64,000 nucleotides of DNA from Symsagittifera roscoffensis (GCF_963678635.1 NC_087068.1:29328318-29392317), one strand, 5' to 3'; shown: positions 21,937 to 34,246, numbered from the stretch's first letter. Notes: generated by a model not told the origin, from the sequence alone. Made by a program: numbers and translations.

Positions 21937-22070
21937 ACGATTTTAAAATAAGTTTTTAAAGTTTGTTCGATAGTTTTTTGTAAAAACTGAAAAAAAAAAC
22001 AATCTTAATAATAAGTCTAGCTCGAAAGCGTTTTTGAGTTTAAAATCTATAAGCTCGTGAATGAAGCAGA

Positions 22071-22143
22071 GCCCTGCTAGCTCAGTCGGTAGAGCGTTGG
22101 ACTTTTAATCCAACGGTCATGGGTTCGAGTCCCTTGTGGGGCG
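22071..22143 (+). tRNA. tRNA-Lys(UUU), one base from consensus
   Basis: Only A50T differs (cggtcatggg), giving a T50:T64 mismatch in the T stem. Confidence 0.82.
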
Positions 22144-22897
22144 ATGATTGCAGAATTTCTTTTTCAAATTTTTTTGAACTAGAACTGTAGAATTAATTTT
22201 TGTAAAAAGTGAAACAAGCATAATCTAAATAAGTCTAGCTCGAAAACAATTTTGAGCTTGTAAGCTATGAAAAACCAGAAAATTGCCTTGTTTGTCACAA
22301 AAAAAATACTGGGAAGTTGTTTTGAGCTTGCGGAGTCATTAGAGAGTTGGGCTTTCAATCCAACAGTCAAGGGTTCGAGTCCGTTGTGGGTGAAAATTTC
22401 AAAATAAGTTTTTTTTTAGTTTTTGTTCGAAATTTTATTTTTTTTTGTAAAAACTGAAAGAAAAACACAATCTAAGTAAGTCTAGCTCGAAAGCGTTTTT
22501 GAGTTTAAAAGCTATAAACTCGGGAAAGAAGTAGAGCCTTGCGGTCAAGAGGTCAAATAAAAATGATTTTTGTAAAAAGTGAAACAAACACAATCTAATG
22601 AAGTCTAGCTCTAAAGCGTTTTTGAGCAAGGAAGCTATGAAAAATCAGAAATTTGCCTTGTTTGTCAAAAAAAAATTCTGGAAAGTTGTTTTGAACTCGC
22701 CGATTCAGTAGAGAGTTGAGCTTTTATTGCAACAACCAAGGGTTCGAGTCCGTTGTGAGTGACGATTTTAAAATAAGTTCTTTAATTTTGTTCGAAAGTT
22801 TTTTTTTGTAAAAAACTGAAAAAAAAACACAATCTTAATAAGTCTTGCTCGAAAGCGTTTTTGAGTTTAAAATCTATAAGCTCAAGACAGAAGCAGA

Positions 22898-22969
22898 GCC
22901 TTGCTAGCTCATTCGGTAGAGCGTCGGACGTTTTATCCAACGGTCAGGGGTTCGAGTTCTTGTGGGGCG
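22898..22969 (+). pseudogene. tRNA-Lys-like pseudogene
   Basis: 72 nt. One base is missing from the T stem (gagttcttg). C4T, G15T, T28C, G33 and T37; A50G. Confidence 0.6.
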
Positions 22970-23716
22970 ATGATTGCCGAATTTCTTTTTCAAATTTTAT
23001 TTGAACTAGAACTGTAGAAATGATTTTTGTAAAAAGTGAAACAAACATAATCTAATTAAGTCTAGCTCGAAAACAATTTTGAGCTTGTAAGCTATGAAAA
23101 ACCAGAAAATTGCCTTGTTTGTCACAAAAAAAATACTGGGAAGTTGTTTTGAGCTTGCGGAGTCATTAGAGAGTTGGGCTTTCAATCCAACAGTCAAGGG
23201 TTCGAGTCCGTTGTGGGTGAAATTTTCAAAATAAGTTTTTTTTTAGTTTTTGTTCGAAATTTTCTTTTTTTTTGTAAAAACTGAAAGAAAAACACAATCT
23301 AAGTAAGTCTAGCTCGAAAGCGTTTTTGAATTTAAAAGCTATAAACTCGGGAAAGAATTAGAGCCTTGTGGTCAAGAGGTCAAGTAAAATTGATTTTTGT
23401 AAAAAGTGAAACAAAACAATCTAATGAAGTCTAAAGCGACTTTGAGCAAGGAAGCTATGAAAAATCAGAAATTTGCCTTGTTTGTCAAAAAAAAATTCTG
23501 GAAAGTTGTTTTGAACTCGCCGATTCAGTAGAGAGTTGAGCTTTTAATCGAACCACCAAGGGTTCGAGTCCGTTGTGAGTGAAGATTTTAAAATAATTTT
23601 TTAAATTTTGTTCGAAAGTTTTTTTTTGTAAAAAACTGAAAAAAAACACAATCTTAATAAGTCTAGCTCGAAAGCGTTTTTCAGTTTAAAATCTATAAGC
23701 TCGGGATCGAAGCAGA

Positions 23717-23789
23717 GCCCTGCTAGCTCAGTCGGTAGAGCGTTGGACGTTTAATCCAACAGTCAAGGGTTCGAGTCCCTTGTGGGGCG
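23717..23789 (+). tRNA. tRNA-Lys(UUU)-like with G33
   Basis: Matches the consensus except T33G (loop cgtttaa) and G45A. U33 makes the anticodon-loop U-turn and is nearly universal, so function in translation is doubtful although all stems pair and both promoter boxes are intact. Confidence 0.65.
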
Positions 23790-24540
23790 ATGATTGCAGA
23801 ATTTCTTTTTCAAATTTTATTTGAACTAGAACTGGAGAATAAATTTTTGCAAAATGTGAAACAAAAATAATCTAATTGAGTCTAGCTCGAAAACAATTTT
23901 GAGCTTGTAAGCTATGAAAAACCAGAAAATTGCCTTGTTTGTCACAAAAAAAATACTGGGAAGTTGTTTTGAGCTTGCGGAGTCATTAGAGAGTTGGGCT
24001 TTCAATCCAACAGTCAAGGGTTTGAGTCCGTTGTGGGTGAAATTTTCAAAATAAGTTTTTTTTAGTTTTTGTTCGAAATTTTCTTTTTTTTGTAAAAACT
24101 GAAAGAAAAACTCAAACTAAGTAAGTCTAGCTCGAAAGCGTTTTTGAGTTTAAAAGCTATAAACTCGGGAAAGAAGTAGAGCCTTGCGGTCAAGAGGTCA
24201 AATAAAAATGATTTTGTAAAAAGTGAAACAAACACAATCTAATGAAGTCTAGTTCTAAAGCGATTTTGAGCATGGAAGCTATGAAAAATCAGAAATTTGC
24301 CTTGTTTGTCAAAAAAAAATTCTGGAAAGTTGTTTTGAACTCGCCGATTCAGTAGAGAGTTGAGCTTTTAATCGAACCACCAAGGGTTCGAGTCCGTTGT
24401 GAGTGAAGATTTTAAAATAATTTTTTAAATTTTGTTCGAAAGTTTTTTTTTGTAAAAAACTGAAAAAAAACACAATCTTAATAAGTCTAGCTCGAAAGCG
24501 TTTTTCAGTTTAAAATCTATAAGCTCGGGATCGAAGCAGA

Positions 24541-24613
24541 GCCCTGCTAGCTCAGTCGGTAGAGCGTTGGACGTTTAATCCAACAGTCAAGGGTTCGAGT
24601 CCCTTGTGGGGCG
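24541..24613 (+). tRNA. tRNA-Lys(UUU)-like with G33
   Basis: Identical to 23717, copied by the 824 bp duplication. Confidence 0.65.
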
Positions 24614-25364
24614 ATGATTGCAGAATTTCTTTTTCAAATTTTATTTGAACTAGAACTGGAGAATAAATTTTTGCAAAATGTGAAACAAAAATAATCTAAT
24701 TGAGTCTAGCTCGAAAACAATTTTGAGCTTGTAAGCTATGAAAAACCAGAAAATTGCCTTGTTTGTCACAAAAAAAATACTGGGAAGTTGTTTTGAGCTT
24801 GCGGAGTCATTAGAGAGTTGGGCTTTCAATCCAACAGTCAAGGGTTTGAGTCCGTTGTGGGTGAAATTTTCAAAATAAGTTTTTTTTAGTTTTTGTTCGA
24901 AATTTTCTTTTTTTTGTAAAAACTGAAAGAAAAACTCAAACTAAGTAAGTCTAGCTCGAAAGCGTTTTTGAGTTTAAAAGCTATAAACTCGGGAAAGAAG
25001 TAGAGCCTTGCGGTCAAGAGGTCAAATAAAAATGATTTTGTAAAAAGTGAAACAAACACAATCTAATGAAGTCTAGTTCTAAAGCGATTTTGAGCATGGA
25101 AGCTATGAAAAATCAGAAATTTGCCTTGTTTGTCAAAAAAAAATTCTGGAAAGTTGTTTTGAACTCGCCGATTCAGTAGAGAGTTGAGCTTTTAATGCAA
25201 CAACCAAGGGTTCGAGTCCGTTGTGAGTGAAGATTTTAAAATAATTTTTTAAATTTTGTTCGAAAGTTTTTTTTTGTAAAAAACTGAAAAAAAACACAAT
25301 CTTAATAAGTCTTGCTCGAAAGCGTTTTTCAGTTTAAAATCTATAAGCTCGGGATCGAAGCAGA

Positions 25365-25437
25365 GCCATGCTAGCTCAGTCGGTAGAGCGTTGGACGTTT
25401 AATCCAACAGTCAAGGGTTCGAGTCCCTTGTGGGGCG
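25365..25437 (+). tRNA. tRNA-Lys(UUU)-like with G33 and C4A
   Basis: G33 sub-family with an extra acceptor mismatch 4:69 (gccatgc). Confidence 0.55.
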
Positions 25438-25830
25438 ATGATTGCAGAATTTCTTTTTCAAATTTTATTTGAACTAGAACTGGAGAATAAATTTTTGCAA
25501 AAAGTAAAACAAACATAATCTAATTAAGTCTAGTTCGAAAACAATTTTGAGCTTGGAAGCTATCAAAAACCAGAAAATTTTCTTGTTTGTCACAAAAAAA
25601 GCAAATAAATACTGGGAAGTTGTTTTGAGCTTGCCGAGTCAGTAGAGAGTTGGGCTTTTAATCCAACAATCAAGGGTTTGAGTCCGTTGTGGGTGATTTT
25701 TGAAATATTTTTTTTTATTTTTTCGAATTTTCGATTTTCATTTTTTGTAAATTTGATAAAAGCACAATCTAAATAAGTCTAGCTCGAAAGCGTTCCTGAG
25801 TTAAGTTTATAAGCTCGGGAATGAAGTAGA

Positions 25831-25903
25831 GACCTGCTAGCTCAGTCGGTAGAGCGTTGGACTTTTTATCCAACGGTCAAGGGTTTGAGTCCCTTGTGGG
25901 GCG
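25831..25903 (+). tRNA. tRNA-Lys(UUU)-like, C2A/A37T/C56T
   Basis: gacctgc gives A2:G71. B box gtttgagtcc. It is preceded by a distinctive spacer (gcgttcctgagttaag) found again before 31912 and 32371. Confidence 0.5.
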
Positions 25904-26639
25904 ATGATTGCCGAATTTCTTTTTCAAATTTTATTTGAACTAAAACTGTAGAATTGATTTTTGTAAAAATGCAACAAACACAATCTAATTAAGTCTAGCT
26001 CAAAAACAATTTTCAGCTTGGAAGCTATGAAAAACCAGAAAATTGCCTTATTTGTCACAAAAAAATGAAATACTGTGAAGTTGTTTTGGGCTTGCCGAGT
26101 CAGTAGAGAGTTGGGCTTTTTATCCAACAATCAAGGGTTCGAGTCCGTTGTGGGTGATTTTTGAAATATTTTTTTTTTATTTTTTCGAATTTTCGAATTT
26201 TCATTTTTTGTAAATTTGAAAAAAGCACAATCTAAATAAGTCTAGCTCGAAAGCGTTTTTGAGTTTAAAAGCTATAAACTCGGGAAAGAAGTAGAGCCTT
26301 GCGGTCAAGAGGTCAAATAAAAATGATTTTTGTAAAAAGTGAAACAAACACAATCTAATGAAGTCTAGCTCTAAAGCGATTTTGAGCAAGAAAGCTATGA
26401 AAAATCAGAAATTTGCCTTGTTTGTCAAAAAAAAATTTTGGAAAGTTGTTTTGAACTCGCCGATTCAGTAGAGAGTTGAGCTTTTAATGCAACAACCAAG
26501 GGTTCGAGTCCGTTGTGAGTGACGATTTTAAAATAAGTTTTTAAAGTTTGTTCGAAAGTTTATTGTAAAAACTGAAAAAAAAACAATCTTAATAATAAGT
26601 TTTTGAGTTTAAAATCTATAAGCTCGTGAATGAAGCAGA

Positions 26640-26712
26640 GCCATGCTAGCTCAGTCGGTAGAGCGTTGGACTTTTAATCCAACGGTCAAGGGTTCGAGTC
26701 CCTTGTGGGGCG
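26640..26712 (+). tRNA. tRNA-Lys(UUU), one base from consensus
   Basis: Only C4A differs (A4:G69 mismatch). The upstream box is deleted here (aataataagtttttgag), so this copy naturally lacks the -60 element. Confidence 0.75.
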
Positions 26713-27463
26713 ATGAGTGCAGAATTTCTTTTTCAAATTTTTTTGAACTAGAACTGTATAATTAATTTTTGTAAAAAGTGAAACAAACATAATCTAATTA
26801 AGTCTAGCTCGAAACCAATTTTGAGCTTGTAAGCTATGAAAAACCAGAAAATTGCCTTGTTTGTCACAAAAAAAAATACTGGGAAGTTGTTTTGAGCTTG
26901 CGGAGTCATTAGAGAGTTGGGCTTTCAATCAAACAGTCAAGGGTTCGAGTCCGTTGTGGGTGAAAATTTCAAAATAAGTTTTTTTTAGTTTTTGTTCGAA
27001 ATTTAATTTTTTTTTGTAAAAACTGAAAGAAAAACACAATCTAAGTAAGTCTAGCTCGAAAGCGTTTTTGAGTTTAAAAGCTATAAACTCGGGAAAGAAG
27101 TAGAGCCTTGCGGTCAAGAGGTCAAATAAAAATGATTTTTGTAAAAAGTGAAACAAACACAATCTAATGAAGTCTAGTTCTAAAGCGATTTTGAGCAAGG
27201 AAGCTATGAAAAATCAGAAATTTGCCTTGTTTGTCAAAAAAAAATTCTGGAAAGTTGTTTTGAACTCGCCGATTCAGTAGAAAGTTGAGCTTTTAATGCA
27301 ACAACCAAGGGTTCGAGTCCGTTGTGAGTGACGATTTTAAAATAAGTTTTTAAAGTTTGTTCGAAAGTTTTTTGTAAAAACTGAAAAAAAAACAATCTTA
27401 ATAATAAGTCTATCTCGAAAGCGTTTTTGAGTTTAAAATCTATAAGCTCGTGAATGAATCAGA

Positions 27464-27536
27464 GCCCTGCTAGCTCAGTCGGTAGAGCGTTGGACTTTTA
27501 ATCCAACGGTCAAGGGTTCGAGTCCCTTGTGGGGCG
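27464..27536 (+). tRNA. tRNA-Lys(UUU), exact array consensus
   Basis: All 73 bases match. TTTTT at 27553-27557. Duplicate at 29791. The upstream box reads agtctatctcgaaagcg, one base off. Confidence 0.94.
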
Positions 27537-28289
27537 ATGAGTGCAGAATTTCTTTTTCAAATTTTTTTGAACTAGAACTATAGAATTAATTTTTGTAAAA
27601 AGTGAAACAAACATAATCTAATTAAGTCTAGCTCGAAAACAATTTTGAGCTTGTAAGCTATGAAAAACCAGAAAATTGCCTTGTTTGTCACAAAAAAAAT
27701 ACTTAGAAGTTGTTTTGAGCTTGCGGTGTCATTAGAGAGTTGGGCTTTCAATCCAACAGTCAAGGGTTTGAGTCCGTTGTGGGTGAAAATTTCAAAATAA
27801 GTTTTTTTTTTAGTTTTTGTTCGAAATTTTATTTTTTTTGTAAAAACTGAAAGAAAAACACAATTTAAGTAAGTCTAGCTCGAAAGCGTTTTTGAGTTTA
27901 AAAGCTATAAACTCGGGAAAGAAGTAGAGCCTTGCGGTCAAGAGGTCAAAAAAAATGATTTTTGTAAAAAGTGAAACAAACACAATCTAATGAAGTCTAG
28001 CTCTAAAGCGATTTTGAGCAAGGAAGCTATGAAAAATCAGAAATTTGCCTTGTTTGTCAAAAAAAAATTCTGGAAAGTTGTTTTGAACTCGCCGATTCAG
28101 TAGAGAGTTGAGCTTTTAATGCAACAACCAAGGGTTCGAGTCCGTTGTGAGTGACGATTTTAAAATAAGTTTTTTAAGTTTGTTCGAAAGTTTTTTTTAG
28201 TAAAAACTGAAAAAAAAAACACAATCTTAATAAGTCTAGCTCGAAAGCGTTTTTGAGTTTAAAGTCTATAAGCTCAAGACAGAAGCAGA

Positions 28290-28361
28290 GCCTTGCTAGC
28301 TCAGTCGGTAGAGCGTCGGAATTTTTATCCAACGGTCAAGGGTTCGAGTTCTTGTGGGGCG
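28290..28361 (+). pseudogene. tRNA-Lys-like pseudogene
   Basis: 72 nt, T-stem deletion (gagttcttg), C4T, T28C, C32A and T37. Duplicate at 30616. Confidence 0.6.
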
Positions 28362-29109
28362 ATGATTGCCGAATTTCTTTTTCAAATTTTATTTGAACTA
28401 GATTTGTAGAAATGATTTTTGTAAAATGTGAAACAAACATAATCTAATTAAGTCTAGCTCGAAAACAATTTTGAGCTTGTAAGCTATGAAAAACCAGAAA
28501 ATTGCCTTGTTTGTCACAAAAAAAATACTGGGAAGTTGTTTTGAGCTTGCGGAGTCATTAGAGAGTTGGGCTTTCAATCCAACAGTCAAGGGTTTGAGTC
28601 CGTTGTGGGTGAAATTTTCAAAATAAGTTTTTTTTTAGTTTTTGTTCGAAATTTTCTTTTTTTTTGTAAAAACTGAAAGAAAAACACAATCTAAGTAAGT
28701 CTAGCTCGAAAGCGTTTTTGAATTTAAAAGCTATAAACTCGGGAAAGAAGTAGAGCCTTGTGGTCAAGAGGTCAAGTAAAATTGATTTTTGTAAAAAGTG
28801 AAACAAAACAATCTAATGAAGTCTAAAGCGACTTTGAGCAAGGAAGCTATGAAAAATCAGAAATTTGCCTTGTTTGTCAAAAAAAAATTCTGGAAAGTTG
28901 TTTTGAACTCGCCGATTCAGTAGAGAGTTGAGCTTTTAATCGAACCACCAAGGGTTCGAGTCCGTTGTGAGTGAAGATTTCAAAATAATTTTTTTAATTT
29001 TGTTCGAAAGTTTTTTTTTGTAAAAAACTGAAAAAAAAACACAATCTTAATAAGTCTAGCTCGAAAGCGTTTTTCAGTTTAAAATCTATAAGCTCGGGAT
29101 CGAAGCAGA

Positions 29110-29182
29110 GCCCTGCTAGCTCAGTCGGTAGAGCGTTGGACGTTTAATCCAACAGTCAAGGGTTCGAGTCCCTTGTGGGGCG
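29110..29182 (+). tRNA. tRNA-Lys(UUU)-like with G33
   Basis: Identical to 23717. Confidence 0.65.
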
Positions 29183-29579
29183 ATGATTGCAGAATTTCTT
29201 TTTCAAATTTTATTTGAACTAGAACTGGAGAATAAATTTTTGCAAAATGTGAAACAAACATATTCTAATTATGTCTAGTTCGAAAACAATTTTGAGCTTG
29301 GAAGCTATCAAAAACCAGAAAATTGCCTTGTTTGTCACAAAAAAAAGCAAAATAAATACTGGGAAGTTGTTTTGAACTCGCCGATTCAGTAGAGAGTTGA
29401 GCTTTTAATCGAACCACCAAGGGTTTGAGTCCGTTGTGAGTGAAGATTTTAAAGTAATTTTTTTTAATTTTGTTCGAAAGTTTTTTTTTGTAAAAAACTG
29501 AAAAAAAAACACAATCTTAATAAGTCTAGCTCGAAAGCGTTTTTCAGTTTAAAATCTATAAGCTCGGGATCGAAGCAGA

Positions 29580-29652
29580 GCCCTGCTAGCTCAGTCGGTA
29601 GAGCGTTGGACGTTTAATCCAACAATCAAGGGTTTGAGTCCGTTGTGGGTGA
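29580..29652 (+). pseudogene. Chimeric A/B tRNA copy
   Basis: The 5' half is the G33 A type. From ccaacaatcaagggtttgag onward it is B type, ending cgttgtgggtga, so the acceptor cannot pair. It marks a recombination junction inside a tRNA. Confidence 0.7.
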
Positions 29653-29790
29653 TTTTTGAAATATTTTTTTTATATTTTTTCGAATTTTCGAATTTTCATT
29701 TTTTGTAAATTTGAAAAAAACACAATCTTAATAAATCTATCTCGAAAGCGTTTTTGAGTTTAAAATCTATAAGCTCGTGAATGAATCAGA

Positions 29791-29863
29791 GCCCTGCTAG
29801 CTCAGTCGGTAGAGCGTTGGACTTTTAATCCAACGGTCAAGGGTTCGAGTCCCTTGTGGGGCG
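29791..29863 (+). tRNA. tRNA-Lys(UUU), exact array consensus
   Basis: All 73 bases match. It lies only 211 bp after the chimera at 29580. TTTTT at 29880-29884. It is the +2327 duplicate of 27464. Confidence 0.94.
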
Positions 29864-30615
29864 ATGAGTGCAGAATTTCTTTTTCAAATTTTTTTGAACT
29901 AGAACTATAGAATTAATTTTTGTAAAAAGTGAAACAAACATAATCTAATTAAGTCTAGCTCGAAAACAATTTTGAGCTTGTAAGCTATGAAAAACCAGAA
30001 AATTGCCTTATTTGTCACAAAAAAAATACTTAGAAGTTGTTTTGAGCTTGCGGTGTCATTAGAGAGTTGGGCTTTCAATCCAACAGTCAAGGGTTTGAGT
30101 CCGTTGTGGGTGAAAATTTCAAAATAAGTTTTTTTTTAGTTTTTGTTCGAAATTTTATTTTTTTTGTAAAAACTGAAAGAAAAACACAATCTAAGTAAGT
30201 CTAGCTCGAAAGCGTTTTTGAGTTTAAAAGCTATAAACTCGGGAAAGAAGTAGAGCCTTGCGGTCAAGAGGTCAAATAAAAATGATTTTTGTAAAAAGTG
30301 AAACAAACACAATCTAATGAAGTCTAGCTCTAAAGCGATTTTGAGCAAGGAAGCTATGAAAAATCAGAAATTTGCCTTGTTTGTCAAAAAAAAATTCTGG
30401 AAAGTTGTTTTGAACTCGCCGATTCAGTAGAGAGTTGAGCTTTTAATGCAACAACCAAGGGTTCGAGTCCGTTGTGAGTGACGATTTTAAAATAAGTTTT
30501 TTAAGTTTGTTCGAAAGTTTTTTTTAGTAAAAACTGAAAAAAAAACACAATCTTAATAAGTCTAGCTCGAAAGCGTTTTTGAGTTTAAAGTCTATAAGCT
30601 CAAGACAGAAGCAGA

Positions 30616-30687
30616 GCCTTGCTAGCTCAGTCGGTAGAGCGTCGGAATTTTTATCCAACGGTCAAGGGTTCGAGTTCTTGTGGGGCG
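30616..30687 (+). pseudogene. tRNA-Lys-like pseudogene
   Basis: Same sequence and T-stem deletion as 28290, at +2326. Confidence 0.6.
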
Positions 30688-31442
30688 ATGATTGCCGAAT
30701 TTCTTTTTCAAATTTTATTTGAACTAGATTTGTAGAAATGATTTTTGTAAAATGTGAAACAAACATAATCTAATTAAGTCTAGCTCGAAAACAATTTTGA
30801 GCTTGTAAGCTATGAAAAACCAGAAAATTGCCTTGTTTGTCACAAAAAAAATACTGGGAAGTTGTTTTGAGCTTGCGGAGTCATTAGAGAGTTGGGCTTT
30901 CAATCCAACAGTCAAGGGTTTGAGTCCGTTGTGGGTGAAATTTTCAAAATAAGTTTTTTTTTAGTTTTTGTTCGAAATTTTCTTTTTCTTTGTAAAAACT
31001 GAAAGAAAAACACAATCTAAGTAAGTCTAGCTCGAAAGCGTTTTTGAATTTAAAAGCTATAAACTCGGGAAAGAAGTAGAGCCTTGTGGTCAAGAGGTCA
31101 AGTAAAATTGATTTTTGTAAAAAGTGAAACAAACACAATCTAATGAAGTCTAGTTCTAAAGCGATTTTGAGCAAGGAAGCTATGAAAAATCAGAAATTTG
31201 CCTTGTTTGTCAAAAAAAAATTCTGGAAAGTTGTTTTGAACTCGCCGATTCAGTAGAAAGTTGAGCTTTTAATGCAACAACCAAGGGTTCGAGTCCGTTG
31301 TGAGTGACGATTTCAAAATAATTTTTTTAATTTTGTTCGAAAGTTTTTTTTTTGTAAAAAACTGAAAAAAAACACAATCTTAATAAGTCTAGCTCGAAAG
31401 CGTTTTTCAGTTTAAAATCTATAAGCTCGGGATCGAAGCAGA

Positions 31443-31515
31443 GCCCTGCTAGCTCAGTCGGTAGAGCGTTGGACGTTTAATCCAACAGTCAAGGGTTCGA
31501 GTCCCTTGTGGGGCG
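31443..31515 (+). tRNA. tRNA-Lys(UUU)-like with G33
   Basis: Identical to 23717. Confidence 0.65.
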
Positions 31516-31911
31516 ATGATTGCAGAATTTCTTTTTCAAATTTTATTTGAACTAGAACTGGAGAATAAATTTTTGCAAAATGTGAAACAAACATATTCTA
31601 ATTAAGTCTAGTTCGAAAACAATTTTGAGCTTGGAAGCTATCAAAAACCAGAAAATTGCCTTGTTTGTCACAAAAAAAAGCAAAATAAATACTGGGAAGT
31701 TGTTTTGAGCTTGCCGAGTCAGTAGAGAGTTGGGCTTTTAATCCAACAATCAAGGGTTTGAGTCCGTTGTGGGTGATTTTTGAAATATTTTTAAATATTT
31801 TTTCGAATTTTCGAATTTTCATTTTTTGTAAATTTGAAAAAAGCACAATCTAAATAAGTCTAGCTCGAAAGCGTTCCTGAGTTAAGTTTATAAGCTCGGG
31901 AATGAAGTAGA

Positions 31912-31984
31912 GACCTGCTAGCTCAGTCGGTAGAGCGTTGGACTTTTTATCCAACGGTCAAGGGTTTGAGTCCCTTGTGGGGCG
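31912..31984 (+). tRNA. tRNA-Lys(UUU)-like, C2A/A37T/C56T
   Basis: Copy of 25831 at +6081, including the gcgttcctgagttaag spacer. Confidence 0.5.
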
Positions 31985-32370
31985 ATGATTGCCGAATTTT
32001 TTTTTCAAATTTTATTTGAACTAAAACTGTGGAATTGATTTTTGTAAAAATGCAACAAACACAATCTAATTAAGTCTAGCTCGAAAACAATTTTCAGCTT
32101 GGAAGCTATGAAAAACCAGAAAATTGCCTTATTTGTCACAAAAAAATGAAATAATGTGAAGTTGTTTTGGGCTTTCCGAGTCAGTAGAGAGTTGGGCTTT
32201 TCATCCAACAATCAAGGGTTCGAGTCCGTTGTGGGTGATTTTTGAAATATTTTTTTTTTAGTTTTTGTTCGAATTTTCATTTTTTGTAAATTTGAAAAAA
32301 AGCACAATCTAAATAAGTGTAGCTCGAAAGCGTTCCTGAGTTAAGTTTATAAGCTCGGGAGTGAAGTAGA

Positions 32371-32442
32371 GACCTGATAGCTCAGTCGGTAGAGCGTTGG
32401 ACGTTTAATCCAACGGTCAAGGGTTCGGTCCCTTGTGGGGCG
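32371..32442 (+). pseudogene. tRNA-Lys-like pseudogene
   Basis: 72 nt. T loop is one base short (ttcggtccc), C2A, C7A, G33. Confidence 0.55.
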
Positions 32443-34246
32443 ATGATTGAAGAATTTTTTTTTCAAATTTTATTTGAACTAGAACTGTAGAATAAATTTT
32501 TGTAAAATGTGAAACAAACATAAACTAATTAAGTCTAGTTCGAAAACAATTTTGAGCTTGGAAGCTATTAAAAACCAGAAAATTGCCTTGTTTGTCACAA
32601 AAAAAAGCAAAATAAATACTGGGAAGTTGTTTTGAGCTTGCTGAGTCAGTAGAGAGTTTGGCTTTTAATCCAACAATCAAGGGTTCGAGTCCGTTGTGGG
32701 TGAAGATTTCAGAATTGCTTCTTCCATTTTTATTTCAACTAGAATTTTAGAATTATGTTTTTTGTAAAATGGGAAACAAACACACTCTAATTAAGTCTAG
32801 TTCGAAAGCGATTTTGAGCTTGGAAGCTATAAAAAACCGGAAATTTGCCTTGTTTGTCACAGAAAAAAAAAATAAATTCTGGGAAGTTGTTTTGAGCTTG
32901 CCGAGTCAGTGGAGAGTTGGACTCTTAATCCAACAATCAAGGGTTGGAATCCATTGTGAGTGAAGATTTCAGAATTGCTTCTTCCATTTTTTTAACTAGA
33001 ATTTTAGAATTGTGTTTTGTAAAAAGGGAATTAAACACAATCTAATTAAGTCTAGCTCGAAAGCGATTTTGAGCTTGGAAGCTATGAAAAACCAGAAATT
33101 TGCCTTGTTTGTCACAGAAAAAAATATCAAAATAAATTCTGGGAAGTTGTATTGAGCTTGCCGAGTCAGTAGAGAGTTGGACTCTTAATCCAACAATCAA
33201 GGGTTGGAATCCATTGTGAGTGAAGATTTCAGAATTGCTTCTTCCATTTTTATTTGAACTAGAATTTTAGAATTGTGTTTTGTAAAATGGGAAACAAACA
33301 CAATCTAAATAAGTCTAGTTCGAAAGCGATTTTGAGCTTGAAATCTATGAAAAACCAGAAATTTGCCTTGTTTGTCACAGAAAAAGAAACAAAATAAATT
33401 CTGGGAAGTTGTTTTGAGCTTGCCGAGTCAGTAGAGAGTTGGGCTTTTAATCCAACAATCAAGGGTTGGAATCCGTTGTGAGTGAATATTTCAGAATTGC
33501 TTCTTCCATTTTTATTTAAACTAGAATTTTAGAATTGTGTTTTGTAAAAAAGGAAACAAACACAACCTAATTAAGTCTAGCTCGAAAGCGATTTTGAGCT
33601 TGGAAGCTATGAAAAACCAGAAAATTGCCTTGTTTGTCACAAAAAAAATAAATACTGGGAAGTTGTTTTGAGCTTGCCGAGTCAATAGAGAGTTGGGCTT
33701 TTAATCCGGCAGTCAAGGGTTCGAGTCCGTTGTGGATGAAAATTTTAAAATAAGTTTTTTTTAGTTTTTGTTCGAAATTTTATTTTTTTTTGGTAGAAAA
33801 TGAAAGAAAAACACAATCTAAGTAGGTCTAGCTCGAAAGCACTTTTGAGTTTAAAAGCTATAAACTCGGGAATAAAGTAGAGCCCTGCAGTCAAGAGGTC
33901 AAGTAAAATTGGTTTTTCTAAAAAATGAAACAAACACAATCTAATGAAGTCTAGCTCGAAAGCGATTATTTTGAGCAAGGAAGCTATGAAAAACCAGAAA
34001 TTTGCCTTGTTTGTCGCAAAAAAAAAATTCTGGAAAGTTGTTTTGAACTCGCCGATTCAGTAGAGAGTTGAGCTTTTAATCCAACAATCAAGGGTTCGAG
34101 TCCGTTGTGAGTGAAGATTTTAAAATAAGTTTTTTAATTTAGTTCGAAATTTTTTTTTTGTAAAAACTGAAAAAAACACAACCTTAATAAGTCTAGCTCG
34201 AAAGCGTTTTTGAGTTAAAAATCTATAAGCTCGGGAATTAAGCAGA

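Larger units (their letters stand above)
23549..25196 (+). repeat. 824 bp tandem duplication
   Basis: Two HOR units, starting near 23549 and 24373, share private strings (ttttaatcgaaccacc, ttttgcaaaatgtgaaac, aaaaactcaaactaag) and appear identical over long stretches. Boundaries are approximate. Confidence 0.8.
27420..31515 (+). repeat. Near-tandem duplication, offset about 2326 bp
   Basis: 27.42-29.18 kb and 29.75-31.5 kb share the same order of copies (27464/29791, 28290/30616, 29110/31443) and private strings such as tataagctcaagacag. The 29.2-29.75 kb stretch between them holds the chimeric copy. Confidence 0.8.
20421..32442 (+). repeat. Array block IV, 0.82 kb HOR with intact-B-box tRNAs
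   Basis: The A-B-D-C unit continues (A copies at 20421, 21248, 22071, 22898, 23717, 24541, 25365, 26640, 27464, 28290 and later), interrupted by shorter A-B dimers near 25831, 31912 and 32371. Most A copies here have the exact B box ggttcgagtcc, unlike block III. One sub-family carries G33. The 29.1-29.8 kb stretch holds a compressed, recombined segment. Confidence 0.88.

Noticed and set aside
12254-31174. Repeated 60-100 codon open frames on the - strand, with recurring peptides such as GLEPLTVGLKAQLS
   Set aside because: They run antisense through tRNA blocks and poly-A/T spacer, recur with the repeat period, differ in length with each indel and lack any codon-level conservation. GLEPLTVGLK is the reverse translation of the T and anticodon arms.
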